Assembly (NCBI RefSeq): GCF_000004195.4
Contig: NC_030677.2
Coordinates: 197,879,372-197,943,371, forward strand
Origin: Xenopus tropicalis
Lineage: Eukaryota; Chordata; Amphibia; Anura; Pipidae
Length of the DNA stretch: 64,000 bases
Direction of reading: 5' to 3'
Shown here: positions 24,424-36,037 of the stretch, piece by piece
Layout: the number at the start of each line of letters is the position of its first letter
Position numbering within the stretch: the first letter of the stretch is position 1
Notes under the pieces: generated by a model
Databases searched by the model: none
Told to the model about the DNA's origin: nothing
Seen by the model: only the letters and a program-made list of their open reading frames with translations
Made by a program: the position numbers and the translations under genes

Positions 24424-25107
24424 GAGATATGAGCTTTTTAATGTTTCAGAAACTATGACTACTTGATTCCCATAAATACAGATGCTGCTGCTGTTCAGTT
24501 GTTTTCAGATAGTACATCAAACACACACTTTTCTTCAGTTGCTTTCCATTTTTAATTAAAAATAACAAAATAAAAAACAAACAATACTTTAGCCCCCCCT
24601 CTGTAAACTGTTCTAATCCGACACATTAATTGATACATTTATCATCTGTGGCCCAGCTGAAAAGAATACTAAAGTTTCATAAATTTAAGTTGTTATAAAA
24701 GATACAACAGTTGCTAATGCTCTGCAGCTGCTGCTGAGAAATGTATCAACTGATCTAATAGAGTGTGACAGTTCAGTCTGCACCCGGATTATGCAACGGA
24801 CACAAGAGGGAGAAACAAGTTTTAACTTTGTTTTCTACTGCTTAACTAAAATTAGTTGCAAAAAAAAAAACATTATTTCTGGTGAAAGTGTGTTTGGAAG
24901 GTAAGCAACCCCTTTAAAATGTCCAAATATTAGATTGAAATTATTTATTGGATTTATACCTTCAAACAAACGTGCATAACAAGCGAGTTATGCACATCTG
25001 TGCCACAGCATGGCTTCCTGTCCCAGGAGCTCACTCTGGGTGTGGGTAGCCTAGCGCTGTAGTGATAGGTGCCTTTTATTGACAGCTAAGACAAATCTCA
25101 ACTTTAC

Positions 25108-25201
25108 CTTTTGGCGTCCCTTCACTTCCAGCAGGAGAGCACACAGACTGCGGAGAGCGGAGAGAAAAGGAAGCAGCATTTCTTATTGAAGAATCACTGT
25201 C
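25108..25201 (-). CDS. nipbl: nipbl exon 8
   Basis: Acceptor TTTTTTAG before 25201; donor GTAAAGTTG after 25108. It encodes DSDSSIRNAASFSLRSPQS, then VCSPAGSEGTPK; residues about 258-288. Incoming phase 0, outgoing phase 1. Confidence 0.95.
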
Positions 25202-25773
25202 CTAAAAAATTTAAAAAGAAACACACTGTAAAATAACTGTTCATTGCAAAATAGCTATTCGGTTCATAAGTAATGGAGGAGTAAGTGATTTTGTTGCTTG
25301 TGTTCAAGAATTTTTAAAACTTCCTGAGCGGAACAAGAAAAAACGAACAAAGTGTTTGTGACTGAATTGGGTTTGTGTGTGAAATAGTGTAAAGATTAAC
25401 AGTTTTAACAGTGTGAATATATTCCCTATTTTTAAAAGTGGGGTATGGCTTAGAGTATTTTTCTAAGCACTTTTCTTGGCAATTTTTACTTTCCTTCAGG
25501 ATTATCTTAAATAGGTGGCATATATCATTATAATTCTCTTACATTAAGTGCTACCACAGGAGAGAGGACAAAAAAAGTTAAGTGCTAGAAATATGTATCC
25601 ATTTAATGTTTAAATTCTAAACATTATGAAGCAGAACTCCACAACTTGGGAACATCTTAATTCCAAGAAACAAAACATCCTTGAAAACATTCATGACAGG
25701 GTTTTTGACATATACGTAGCCGAACGAAGTCAAATGCCAGGTATACACCATTAGTATACACATACAAACATAC

Positions 25774-25934
25774 CTCACCACCCAGCCTGTGCACCATCTG
25801 GAGATAGTCCTCAGTAGCGCCATGCCTGGAATTATCTGCATGATGGTTTGCAGAGCTGCCTGACAGCTGCCCAGAAACTTTATTTTCATGTAGATTCCTA
25901 AGCCCCCCAGCAACTATAGGGCTTGAAACAGAAG
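25774..25934 (-). CDS. nipbl: nipbl exon 7
   Basis: Acceptor TTTATAG before 25934; donor GTATGTTTG after 25774. It encodes ASVSSPIVAGGLRNLHENK through DYLQMVHRLGGE, residues about 204-257, in the N-terminal region that binds MAU2. Incoming phase 1, outgoing phase 0. A second GT (GTGAGG) lies 6 bases inside, a possible alternative donor that would remove two residues. Confidence 0.95.
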
Positions 25935-26376
25935 CTATAAAGGCAGAAAAGAAAAAACAATTAGACTTGCTTTTGTAAAGAAGACAAAATTTGCAAAAAT
26001 CTTTGGGCACCAACAAAGCAATGCAAGAGGAGGCATATCAGAGCTGCCAACAAGTTTTCATTTACCCCAATAGGGTCTTCGAAATGTAATAAATTCTGAA
26101 CAAATCTAGTAACTACTCTCCTCTGTCGCAGCATATTGAAAATATAATAAAATTGTATGACTAATGACACTCTTGCATATGAAAGACAGATATGCCATGT
26201 CTGTGTACAGTTATAGTAAAAAAAAAAAAAAAAAAGTTTCCCAAAAACAGGCTGAAAGTATTTTGAAGAAGGCCAAGAGCAGCAGCAACATGCTGAGCAA
26301 GAAAAAGTTGTGTTACCCACATAAGTCTTTAACCCAAGATGGTCCAACACTTCTTTTACATAAAAATCTTCTTTAC

Positions 26377-26525
26377 CTTGTTGCAATGGTTGATGTTGGT
26401 AACTTCCAGGGTGGGAATATGGCATGTATCCTGCTGGACTTTGGGGAGCATATGGACTCGGTACAGGGCTGCTCTGTTGGCCAATAAACCGGCTTGTGGA
26501 ACTGGACTGGGGTGGCACAAAACGA
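26377..26525 (-). CDS. nipbl: nipbl exon 6
   Basis: Acceptor CCTATAG before 26525; donor GTAAAGAAG after 26377. It encodes RFVPPQSSSTSRFIGQQSS, PVPSPYAPQSPAGYMPYSH and on to PLQQ; residues about 154-203, Pro/Gln/Ser-rich. Incoming phase 2, outgoing phase 1. Confidence 0.95.
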
Positions 26526-26858
26526 CTATAGGAGACACAAAGGGAAGAGTCAGAATACTATTTTTGACCATTCTTACAAACCAAAAATACCTATTTGAAT
26601 GGGTCAGCAAACTTATAGTGCCATCTGCACTATACAAATATATAGTATAAAGTTTTTTTTAACTAAAATTATAATACAAGATTTACATACACTTACAAGT
26701 GGATGTAGAAGAGGAATCAAAATAATAGAAATAGGTGCCCTATTGAAGTGAGAGTTTTGCATTTCTCAGCAACAGGTTAATGCAAGAAAGGTGCCTTCAG
26801 CCACTAAGGATTTTAGTGTTCTTTCACCTGAATAGGACCACAATACATCTCCAACCCA

Positions 26859-27115
26859 TTAAAGGAGAAGGAAAGGTCAAATCATTGGGGGGATGCCAAA
26901 ATGTCAGGCACCCCCATAAATTGTATTCACTTACCTTATACCCTGGGCTGGTGTCCCCGTTAGCAAAAAAAAACACACCAGCCTGGTGTACATGCCGGTG
27001 AGCGATCCACTGCCATCGCTGGCCTGCATGTTCCCAAAGAAGATGTGCCCAGGGTATTAGGTAGGGGATCTTAATTATTGGTGGATGCCCAACATTTGGC
27101 ATTTGACAGGCACCA
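26859..27115. mobile_element. T2/Kolobok-like MITE, right end decayed
   Basis: The left end TTAAAGGAGAAGGAAAGG is typical of the family. GGGATGCCAAAATGTCAGGC is partly mirrored by GGTGGATGCCCAACATTTGG. No clean right TTAA remains. Confidence 0.6.
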
Positions 27116-27227
27116 CTTTTACATTGTTCTAGTCAATAGGAATGAGGTGTGTATACACTGCCCTAACACCACCCTCTAAGCTATTTTTTTTAGCATTGTT
27201 TTTAATTCTAAATAAACACTCACACGT

Positions 27228-27405
27228 AGGGGTATATTTAACATGCTGTGTAAAAAGTGGAGTGAAGCATTAACGGTAATGTAGCCCAGGGCAACCAATC
27301 AGAAATTATATTTCAATAGTAGCAAAGCATCTGATTGGCTGCTATGAGCAACATCGCCGTTAATGTGTTACTCCACTTATTTCACAGCATGATAAATATA
27401 CCCCT
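27228..27405. mobile_element. Small palindromic MITE, AGGGGTATATTTAACATGCTGTG ends
   Basis: About 178 bp with arms AGGGGTATATTTAACATGC and mirror GCATGATAAATATACCCCT, and inner AACCAATCAGA / TCTGATTGGCTG inverted repeats. Non-coding. Confidence 0.6.
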
Positions 27406-27559
27406 GATTGTTTAAAGTACAACAATCTCTGTAACCCATAGGACAGATAGAAAGTAAAAATGACTCAGCAGGACAGCATTTCTGTTTATGGTTATGTAAA
27501 AAAATTAGATTAAATTCAAATGAAAAAAAAAATAAATTTATAGAAGATTATAAACTTAC

Positions 27560-27659
27560 CTGGAAGGACTATGAGAGATAGTGGTTTGTTGATAATTGGA
27601 AGATACAGGGCTGCCATGCATGGAATTCTGGGGAAGTTTATACTGAGGCATCATTAAGC
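27560..27659 (-). CDS. nipbl: nipbl exon 5
   Basis: Acceptor TTTTAAG before 27659; donor GTAAGTTTA after 27560. It encodes LMMPQYKLPQNSMHGSPVSS through TISHSPS, residues about 121-153. Incoming phase 1, outgoing phase 2. Confidence 0.95.
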
Positions 27660-27745
27660 CTTAAAACAGAAAAAAAGATAACTAAAATGCAGTTATTGTT
27701 TATAAAATAAAACCATTGATTACCCTATAAAGGGTATTTTCTTAC

Positions 27746-27876
27746 CACTTTGAACTCCATATCTGTTCTGCAAACTTTTCTCCCTGAAAACATTGGGATT
27801 TCTAGCCAGAGTGGCTTGCAGCAGGACTGGTATATCTCCTTCGGGATCATCGCTCCCCAAGTTATCCTTCAGTTCT
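27746..27876 (-). CDS. nipbl: nipbl exon 4
   Basis: Acceptor TCGACAG before 27876; donor GTAAGAAAA after 27746. It encodes ELKDNLGSDDPEGDIPVLL, then QATLARNPNVFREKSLQNRY; residues about 77-120. These helices belong to the MAU2-binding region and are nearly invariant among vertebrates. Incoming phase 2, outgoing phase 1. The intron to exon 5 is only 86 bp. Confidence 0.96.
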
Positions 27877-28393
27877 CTGTCGAGAACAAAACCCAAAACA
27901 CTTATATCAGAAAGGAAAACAAAAGCATCTAAAAAGTTTAAATTACTTGTTCACTTCCTTACCAATAAGTGTCAGCACAAACAGTTGTTATTACTACAGC
28001 ATCATTTATATACAAAATAAGAATTTTTTTAATAAATCGCATTTCACTGTGGTGGCAAACAGGACTGCGATTATTCAATATTTCTCAGTTAAAATTAAAA
28101 GTCCCCACGAGAACCAGTTTCATAAGCTTAAAACTGTTGAGGTGCCAATTTGCAAGTCACGTTTTTGTTACCCCGGTCTGTGCATCTTGCTCACCAAGGC
28201 ACATGTGAGTTAAGTAATTGCCAATAGCTAAGCTGTGTCACAATAAAGCTAAAGCTGGGCCTTTGAGAATCCTGTAGTAAAATGTAACCCAAAGGTACAG
28301 AGCCGGTTTAGCAATGGTGAACTTTGGGGCAAGTTGACAAGTAGGTGCCGCAACACTTAAACCTCATGAATGGTCAATGAATCAGATACATAC

Positions 28394-28559
28394 ATGTGGT
28401 CTGTTGACACCTGATTCAGGCTGTGGATTAGTTGCGACACCAGAGGTTCATCTCTGCAAGCCAGGAGGCAGTTAACCTCTTCTGCTATCCGTCCATTAAA
28501 TAGGAGGCTCTTTGTAGTTGTAGCAGGTAAGGGAGATGGAAGAGGCAGCTGGTTTAATA
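28394..28559 (-). CDS. nipbl: nipbl exon 3
   Basis: Acceptor TAACACAG before 28559; donor GTATGTATC after 28394. It encodes LNQLPLPSPLPATTTKSLLF, then NGRIAEEVNCLLACRDEPLV and SQLIHSLNQVSTDH; residues about 22-76. Incoming phase 1, outgoing phase 2. Confidence 0.96.
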
Positions 28560-29084
28560 CTGTGTTAAAAGAAAAAACAAAAACAAAAAAAAAAAACATG
28601 AATATAACAGCAAAAACGCATTAAAGCTCCTGCAGAAACCCTCCTTACTTAACTTATATGCACCTTTAGCTCAAAGAGCAGTATGGGATTGGCACCGATA
28701 CTACGCAGGTGCATTCTGTAAGGTCTGGGTTCCCCATGGGTACCATTTTACAGCAAAAAAGGTGAATGTATATGTAACTCCCATTCATGCCAACAGTGAC
28801 ATTGCTCACATTTCTGGTGTCCCCTGTGTATCTTTCAAAAGCTACATAAGCATATTGAACTCTTTCACAAACTAAACTCAGTAAGTTGTGAGAAAGACTA
28901 CTTGCACACCCCCTACCTAATCAAAAGAAAGCATTTTACATTAATTTTCAATCAATCAGACCGTTACAGACAGACTGTTGGAGCTTTAAATTTAAGTTGA
29001 ACCACTATTTTTAAACTGATCAAAACAAAAAAAAAAAAATATGGTTCAAGACACAAGAATGTAACGCAATAATTAATTACCTAT

Positions 29085-29335
29085 TATTATTATTATTAAC
29101 ATTTATTTATTAAACGCCAACATATTCCGCAGCACTGTACAATAAGTGGGTTTCATACATTGGACATACAGAGTAACATATAAAGCAATCAATAACCGAT
29201 ACAAGAGGTGAAGAGGGCCCTGCCCAAAAGAGCTTACAATCTACAAGGAGAAAGGGTTGAGACACAAGGTGTGGGAATGGGCATGACCAGAGTTGTGAGA
29301 GGTGTGGCACAGGTTATTGCTAAACTAGATTAGGG
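29085..29335 (-). mobile_element. L2/CR1-like retroposon 3' end with (ATT)n tail
   Basis: On the minus strand it reads TAGATTGTAAGCTCTTTTGG ... TGTACAGTGCTGCGG ... TAATAAATAAATG and ends in repeated AAT. The same body occurs on the plus strand at about 35760-35985 with a different tail, and as a fragment at 40355-40445. The family assignment is a guess from the tail type. Confidence 0.55.
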
Positions 29336-29443
29336 GTACGTAATATCTAATAAAAATATAATACATGGAATACAAAGGGCTTTTTAGTGAACTTGTAATT
29401 ATTTTACCAAAAAAGAAAAGCTAATCATTCAATTAAAGTTGGA

Positions 29444-29589
29444 AAACAGGGTATATCTAGTATCAATAAATTTGAAGCAACTGGACTTGTTTAGTAATTA
29501 CTAAACAAGTCCAGTTGCTTCAAATTTATTTATACTAGATATACCATGACCTGGATGAATGAAAATCTTCATAGACTAAACAGGGTATA
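29444..29589 (+). mobile_element. Small foldback element, second copy
   Basis: The hairpin begins ATATCTAGTAT at 29453, pairs with ATACTAGATAT, and is followed by a tail ACCATGACCTGGATGAATG to CTTCATAGA. Direct repeats AAACAGGGT lie at 29444-29452 and 29578-29586, and match for 12 bases counting element-internal ATA. Central palindrome CTGGACTTGTTTAGTAATTA is mirrored almost perfectly. Confidence 0.6.
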
Positions 29590-29901
29590 GTGCCCCTATA
29601 AGCATATAGATATATAGACTAGGCAGAGCGGGGCGAGTACCAATACACATGCCAGCTCAATCATATCCATCAGATTTTCTATGGCAATAGATTCTTTAGA
29701 TGCCTCTACACAATACTGTCAGCTGCCATTCCATTGGGCATATACACTCAACAAAAATGGTCAACTTTACCAGATGCAAGTGTGACAGAGAAGCCTGGAA
29801 TAGCACATTTATGAGCCCAGAGCGCTGTTTCTGAAAAGCTACACGAGTGAGAGCTGACCATTGTGAGCTGCAGTTTAAATGGTACAGGGGGACACCTCAT
29901 G

Positions 29902-30125
29902 TGATAGACCAGGGATTCACAACCAGTGGCTCAGGGGCAACATGTTGCTCACCAACCCCTTGGATGTTGCTCTCAGTGCCCCCAAACCAGGGAGTTATTT
30001 TTGAATTCCTGACTTAGTGGCAAATAGAAACAAGATTTCCTACGAAATAAAGCCCCCTGTAAGCTGATAGTGTGCATAGAGGCTGCCTAATAGCCAATTT
30101 TAGCCTTTAGATCACAGTGATAGAC
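29902..30125 (-). mobile_element. hAT-like element, internally deleted
   Basis: Element 29910-30117 (minus-strand copy of the 6614 family; CAACATGTTGCTCACCAACCC) lies between exact 8-bp repeats TGATAGAC (29902-29909 and 30118-30125). Confidence 0.7.
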
Positions 30126-30198
30126 CAACAGTGCAGGATATCTAAATGTACTTTTTACCCAAAGCTATAATGAAAATAATACAAGTGGGATTACTAAC

Positions 30199-30943
30199 CC
30201 GGAAACCCCTTATCCAGAAAGCTCTGAATTACGGGAAGGCCATCTCCCACAGACTCCATTTAAAACAACTCAAAATTTTAAAACATATTACTTTTTCTTT
30301 TTAATAATAAAACAGTACCTGTACTTGTTCCTAATTAAAATATAATTACCCCTCATTGGGGGCAGACCTGTCCTATTGGGTTTAATTCATGGTTAAATTA
30401 TTCCCTTTTCTCCGTAATAATAAAACAGTACCTGTACTTGATCCCAACTAAGATATAATTACCCCTTATTGGGGGCAGAACAGCCCTATTGGGTTTATTT
30501 CATGGTTAAATGATTCCCTTTTCTCTGTAATAATAAAACAGTACCTGTACTTGATCCCAACTAAGATATAATTACCCCTTATTGGGGGCAGAACAGCCCT
30601 ATTGGGTTTATTTCATGGTTAAATGATTCCCTTTTCTCTGTAATAATAAAACAGTACCTGTACTTGATCCCAACTAAGATATAATTACCCCTTATTGGGG
30701 CAGAACAGCCCTATTGGGTTTATTTCATGGTTAAATGATTCCCTTTTCTCTGTAATAATAAAACAGTACCTGTACTTGATCCCAACTAAGATATAATTAC
30801 CCCTTATTGGGGGCAAAACAATCTCAATTGGGTTTATTTAATGTTTAAATAAATTTTTAGCAGACAAAGTATGAAGTTTCAAATTACAGAAAGAGTCCTT
30901 ATCTGGAAACCCCATTCTGAATAACAGGTTCCATACCTGTATA
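30199..30943 (-). mobile_element. TACAGGTATRGG-family MITE with 5 monomers, both ends present
   Basis: Ends CCGGAAACCCCTTATCCAG and CTGAATAACAGGTTCCATAC with TACCTGTATA at 30943. CAGTACCTGTACTTG recurs at about 113-bp spacing (30312, 30426, 30539, 30652, 30764). The three middle monomers are virtually identical. Confidence 0.85.
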
Positions 30944-31052
30944 TATAATGCAAAGTGTCTTTATATACTAGATGCTCACGGGAGAACTTTTTTGAACAAT
31001 CTAAACAATTCTCCACTTGCTATTTATATATGTTTTAGTTGTTAAGTACGCG

Positions 31053-31424
31053 TATAGGATCTGTTATGCAGAAACCCATTATTCAGAAAGCTCTGAATTA
31101 AGGGATGGCCATCTCCCATAGACTCTGTTAAAACTAAATAATTCTTATTTTTAAAAACGATTTCGTTGTCCTCTGCAATAATAAAACAGTATTTTATACA
31201 TGAACTTAAGATATAATTACCCCTTATTGGGGGCAGAACAGTCCTATTGGGTTTATTTAATGGTTAAATGATTCCCTTTTCTCTGTAATAATAAAACAGT
31301 ACCTGTACTTGATCCCAACTAAGATATAATTACCCCTTATTGGAGGCAGAACAATCTTATTGGGTTTATTTCATGTTTACATTTTTTTAGTAGCTTTATC
31401 CATTCTGGATAACAGGTCCCATAC
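31053..31424 (-). mobile_element. TACAGGTATRGG-family MITE with 2 monomers
   Basis: Ends GTATAGGATCTGTTATGCAG and CATTCTGGATAACAGGTCCC. Two monomers, the first partly decayed. Confidence 0.8.
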
Positions 31425-31738
31425 CTGGTTTAGTTAATATATAGTAAACAGGCTGGCTTGCCACATTTTTTTTTAGTTTATGTAATTGGCTAAATATCAG
31501 TGGAATAAAAGGTACACTTGCTAAGCCAGGCTTATTCAGCTGATAGTATAGCTCATAGTTCTGTAGCTGTTGCAGGAAAACTGTTCAGATAAGTGGTTAC
31601 TACTTTTAAATGACAGTGTCCCATTAACTAAACACCAAATGCTGTATACATATATGCACAGGTGTCTGCAAACGCATGCTCGGATCTGCACATGGGAAAG
31701 GCAAATCTAAGAAAGCTTCAAAATAGAAATGACAGTAT

Positions 31739-32051
31739 TTAAAGGGAAAATATAACCCCCTTTTTGAAAGCAGCTCATTCAGTTATGTTATGTAATAAAA
31801 GGTGCAAAAAAGCTTTTAGAACTTTCAAAAATAAAAATAAACATATTTTTCAGAGACATACACACTTCCAGAATGAAAGGAAATGAGGACAGTCTGCCTG
31901 TGCTGCAGGGACCAGACCCCCCCCCCCCCACAACCCACACGCACCCTTGTCTCACACACTGATCCAAGTTCAGACAGTGTTTATACAGAGTTTCTATATA
32001 AGCCCAACTGGATGGTTTTTTATTCTCTTAAAAGTATTATATTCTCTTTAA
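31739..32051. mobile_element. T2-like MITE with a 13-C tract
   Basis: Ends TTAAAGGGAAAATATAACCCC and TATTATATTCTCTTTAA, with TTAA at both borders. It contains a run of 13 C at about 31917-31929. Confidence 0.55.
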
Positions 32052-32127
32052 AGGGGTCAAATAAACTAACCCTAGATAGTAAGGGTTCAATTCCACAATG
32101 TCAAAATTCAAATATGCTCTTTAGATA

Positions 32128-32634
32128 CCGTATATACTCGAAAATAAGCCGAGGTACCTAATTTTACCTAAGAAAACTGGAAAAACCTATTGACTCTAGT
32201 ATAAGCCTAGGGTGGGAAATGCAGAAGCTACTGCTAAGTTTTAATAAAAATAAATGCCAATAAAATTACATTAATTGAGGCATCAGTGGGGTATGTGTTT
32301 TTCAATATTTATTTCAAAGAAAAACAGTAAACTAGCTTTGTAAGTGTAGAAGAGGGTCAAGAAAAACAATATGAGTACTACCCCACGCTCACTGCACATT
32401 GGCAAACTGGCAGTAGACCTGGTCCCGGAGGACACATAAGGAGAAATAAGTGTTGTAGTGGGAGCAGGCCAGGGCACTGGAGTGTCTGGTTGTGGTTGGC
32501 CTAATTTGCACACAAAGGACAGAGGGTGATAGTCTGGAGGGACACATGGCACCCGACATGAGTATAAGCCGAGGGTGACTTTTTGAGCACATTTTGGGTG
32601 CTGAAAAACTAGGCTTATACTCGAGTATATACAG
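32128..32634. mobile_element. MITE with CCGTATATACTCGAAAATAAGCCG ends
   Basis: Left end CCGTATATACTCGAAAATAA and right end AGGCTTATACTCGAGTATAT form terminal inverted repeats; additional copies of ATAAGCC lie inside. It lies in intron 2, about 110 bp from the exon 2 donor. Open frames inside it are not convincing genes. Confidence 0.65.
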
Positions 32635-32741
32635 TAAGTTAACTTATACCTTTACAATGCATTACGGGAAAACACAAATGCAATAATCTTAAAAGTAAGG
32701 TACATATATTTAGCCTTCAATGTTTAACAAAATATACTTAC

Positions 32742-32805
32742 AGTCTGTGAGACTAGCAATTCCTGCTAGAGTAGTTATGGGAACATGAGGCATATCCCCA
32801 TTCAT
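32742..32805 (-). CDS. nipbl: nipbl exon 2, coding part with start codon
   Basis: ATG at 32805-32803 begins MNGDMPHVPITTLAGIASL, the invariant vertebrate NIPBL N terminus; the donor GTAAGTATA follows 32742 after one base of codon 22. Conservation from the first residue decides this start over the in-frame ATG four codons on. Confidence 0.97.
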
Positions 32806-32883
32806 CCTGAAGCTGTAGGATGGTGGTATCTATGCAGGTATTTTAATGAAAGTGCCAGCTATCGTTAATTCCCATCCTAGACA
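32806..32883 (-). other. nipbl: nipbl 5' UTR part of exon 2
   Basis: Seventy-eight bases between the acceptor TTTTTACAG (polypyrimidine CCCTTTTATTTTTAC) and the start codon. An upstream GATGG and ATACCACCATCC precede the ATG; no upstream in-frame start is obvious in this exon. Confidence 0.85.
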
Positions 32884-33177
32884 CTGTAAAAATAAAAGGG
32901 AAAATGTACTAAATTTAGCAGGACAAACTTACACAGGCATTTTGAAGTTTTTAAATTGTACATACAAAGGTACAACAAATTTATAATGTAAACATTTTTC
33001 AACACCCTTGAAAGAAGAACAGTGCAACCATAATGACAATTTATGTTAAAAGTTGTACTACAAAGAGGGTCTTGAATAGAATAGTTCAAAAACTTCTCTG
33101 GAACAGGATTAAAAAAAAAAACAAAAAAAAACAGTAAATTGGGTGGGCTGTGAGTGGCTATCAAAGTATTGCTAAAT

Positions 33178-33660
33178 TAAAGGGACAGTATACTCCCTTT
33201 TTCAACATTGGTTTAATGAAAAGGGCTTTTGCTAAACATGTCTAATGCCCATTAGTTTTTGTTTGTATTTCTTTCACTATACAGGGTAATATCTGAAAGT
33301 GAAACTAAATCACTTTCTACTTCCTATGCCAAACAGCCAGTCAAACAAACCAGTAGTTCACTGAGAAGCCTCTGTATAAATAACCCCCTCCCTTCCCGCA
33401 GCTACAGTCTGTTATCTTTAAAGATAAGCAGCAGCTCAATAAATAGAGAGGCCTCTTATATAAGATCTGGTTGTTTGGCAAGGGCGCCAAATGAACAAAC
33501 CTTGCCACCGATATGCCCACCTAAAATGGGCAATATCAGAGTAAGACAATCATTTGGCCCTCGGGCCAAGTGATCGAATTACAATGATTGAAATAGGACC
33601 CATTGGAGTGAGGGCCAATTGGTCCCCAATCTGACAGGAAAATCAATAGCATATACAATG
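33178..33660. mobile_element. Decayed T2-like and GATATC-type MITE fragments
   Basis: TTAAAGGGACAGTATACTCCC at 33178 looks like a T2-family left end. From about 33470 the sequence resembles part of the 57567-57955 MITE (TTTGGCAAGGGCGCCAAA; CGATATGCCCACCTAAAATG; CATTTGGCCCTCGGGCCAAG). Confidence 0.45.
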
Positions 33661-34451
33661 CTTCCCAGTGCAGGCACAGGTAGAAGTTTTTTCAAGTGTA
33701 GGGGTATATTCCCTGCAAGCTTTTAACCGCTTGCTGAGAATACACTACATAAGGGTTTAGTGATTGGATTCAGCTAAATCCTGTATTGACTGGATTTGGT
33801 GCAACCTTTGAAGAAACAAAGCTGTTGTAATATTGTGGTGATATTTTAGCAAGATACTCCATTATGCTCAATTGTGTATAGGGGAAAGCAAGGCGAAGTG
33901 TAGGGGAAAGCAAGGGTTCGAAAAGCCAAAAAATACAAGTACCAACTGCAGCCACAAGTTTCAACTGGAACCACAGCAGTGCTACAGACTACAGTGCTTC
34001 TGAATCAAGGATGCAAAGAATCATTACTTTTGAACTTCAACCAAATCTTTTCTAAAAAAAACAGAATCCAATCCCTAATTTTAAATCTGAAAAAAATAAA
34101 TGTCACAGTCCAATGTAAAAAGACTTATGGAGCAACACAAACACCATAAATAATTATGGGGGTGCCAAATAAGGGCTGTATTATCAGCAGTATTATGGGG
34201 TGAGCCACATTGAGTTTATTCGAGTGATTTGTTGTCCCACATGCTAAACGTGAAGTTTTACACACCCAGGCTATAGAATAGTTCTAGCTTTAGTGACCAT
34301 TGCTTTAGCCTTAAACTGAGCTGCAGTCCTATATTTGTATAGCCATCATAATTCTACAATACATGACCCAGGTTAAAAACTCCAACAATAAAGAGTAGAA
34401 AGACAGTTAAAGAGTAAATTGCACCAGTAAAGAAAGTGCCACAGAGAATTA

Positions 34452-34732
34452 AGGTGGCCATACACAGGGAAACGTAAGCTGCAGCTTATCTGCCTGTGTA
34501 TGGGGCCACCTGACTAGCCTCCCCGATAGATACCTGGTCACAAAATCAGTCAGGTGTTGATGGGGCAGGTCTGATTTTCCTGTCAGATAGGGGATGGCAT
34601 AGGCTTATTGATGGGGCCCTCAGTCTGATGGCTCCTATACCCATTGCTGTAACCCAATAGTTTGGCCATAGGGAGAAGATCTGCTTTGATGACCAAATAA
34701 GTGGATCTCAACATGTATGGCCACCTTTACAG
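34452..34732. mobile_element. 'GTGGCCATACAC' family MITE
   Basis: TAAGGTGGCCATACACAGG to GTATGGCCACCTTTACA, about 280 bp, in intron 1. Confidence 0.65.
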
Positions 34733-35454
34733 TCAGGATCACAATGTTTATTGTGTGCAAAGGCACATGATTAAACAATACCATACATTTTTTTCTTCTT
34801 ACAACATAACCCTTTGCCTGTTAGACTATAATCTTGCAGCAGTGCATGTTACCAGTAAACCCGCTGTGGCACTTAAACCCTTGGCAGGTAAGCAGTTAAA
34901 GTTTGCACCTGTTCCACCTGTGCCTACAAACACCAAGAGTGCCCTTGGCAACTAAACTTCTGTTTTATACGAGACAAGTCTTCATTCCTTAGTTCTGCAG
35001 AAAGCCTTGAATGGCATTTTACAATGTTTATCTTCCTGTTCAAGAACTAAATCCATTATATTCTCCACAGTTTACATTTTATCTGCTATTTAAAAATGGG
35101 CCATTCAGCCCACGTTCAGCTTGAAAGGCTGTCCCCATGGCTACGCAGCAGCTTCTTTATATAAACCGTAGTAGTAAGTCTGAGGAAAACAGTTTTTTTA
35201 TTTTTTTTACAAGTGCAGGAAACAAGTGCAATGTATTTAAAAACTGATTAAAAGAAAAATAGCCTTCATGTTCCAGCACGTGTAAGCCCTGAATACTAAC
35301 GCAGCGTGTTGCATTTCTCCTGCGTTTGGCACTTACAGGCACTTTTGAATGAATGAATTTTATTTCATTCTGCACCTCCCTGTGGTGGAACGTAGGTGTG
35401 TTCCACCGTGGGGCAAAATGCCAGTGAGTACAAGCCCTTATACAGCAGTGCACT

Positions 35455-36037
35455 TACAGGGGTTGTTTACCTTTAAATTAACATACTAGACATTAGTATT
35501 CTGAGACAAAGTGCAATTGTTTTTCATTTATTATTCCTTGTGGTGTTTCAGTTATGTATTTTAGCAGCTATCTGGTTGCTAGGGTCTTGTTTACCTTAGT
35601 AACCAGGCAATGGTTAGAATCGAGACTGGAATATGAATAGGAGAGAGACTGAATATAAAGATAAGGAATAAACAGTAACAATAACAAAAAAATTGAAGCC
35701 TCACAGAGCAATTGTTTTTGGCCACCAGTTTGGTGAGATGTTTTAATAGGTCAATCAACATAATATAGATTGTAAGCTCTACGGGGCAGGGACCTCCATC
35801 CTCTTGTGTCCGCCTCTTAACTTGTTGCAATTGTACTTATCTTGTATTTATCTGTATTTATTGTTATACTTTATATTTATCTATTATTATCTTAATAACC
35901 CCGTTTGTATTAATGTATTCTACTGTACAGTGCTGTGTACATAAGTAGCGCTTTATAAATAAAGATATACATACATACATACAATAAAAACTATCATTTT
36001 GTTAAGTATTCATTCTGGGGCTATAGTTTTCCTTTAA
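35455..36037 (+). mobile_element. Frog GGTTGTTTACCTTTAA-type repeat interrupted by a retroposon
   Basis: The left part (35455-35757: GGGGTTGTTTACCTTTAAAT, ATCTGGTTGCTAGGGTC, GACTGGAATATGAATAGGAG) is a very common Xenopus repeat with TTAA-type ends. A retroposon 3' end (about 35762-35985: TAGATTGTAAGCTCTACGGG to GCGCTTTATAAATAAAG plus ATAC repeats) is inserted in it. Right remnant ends TTTTCCTTTAA. Confidence 0.6.
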
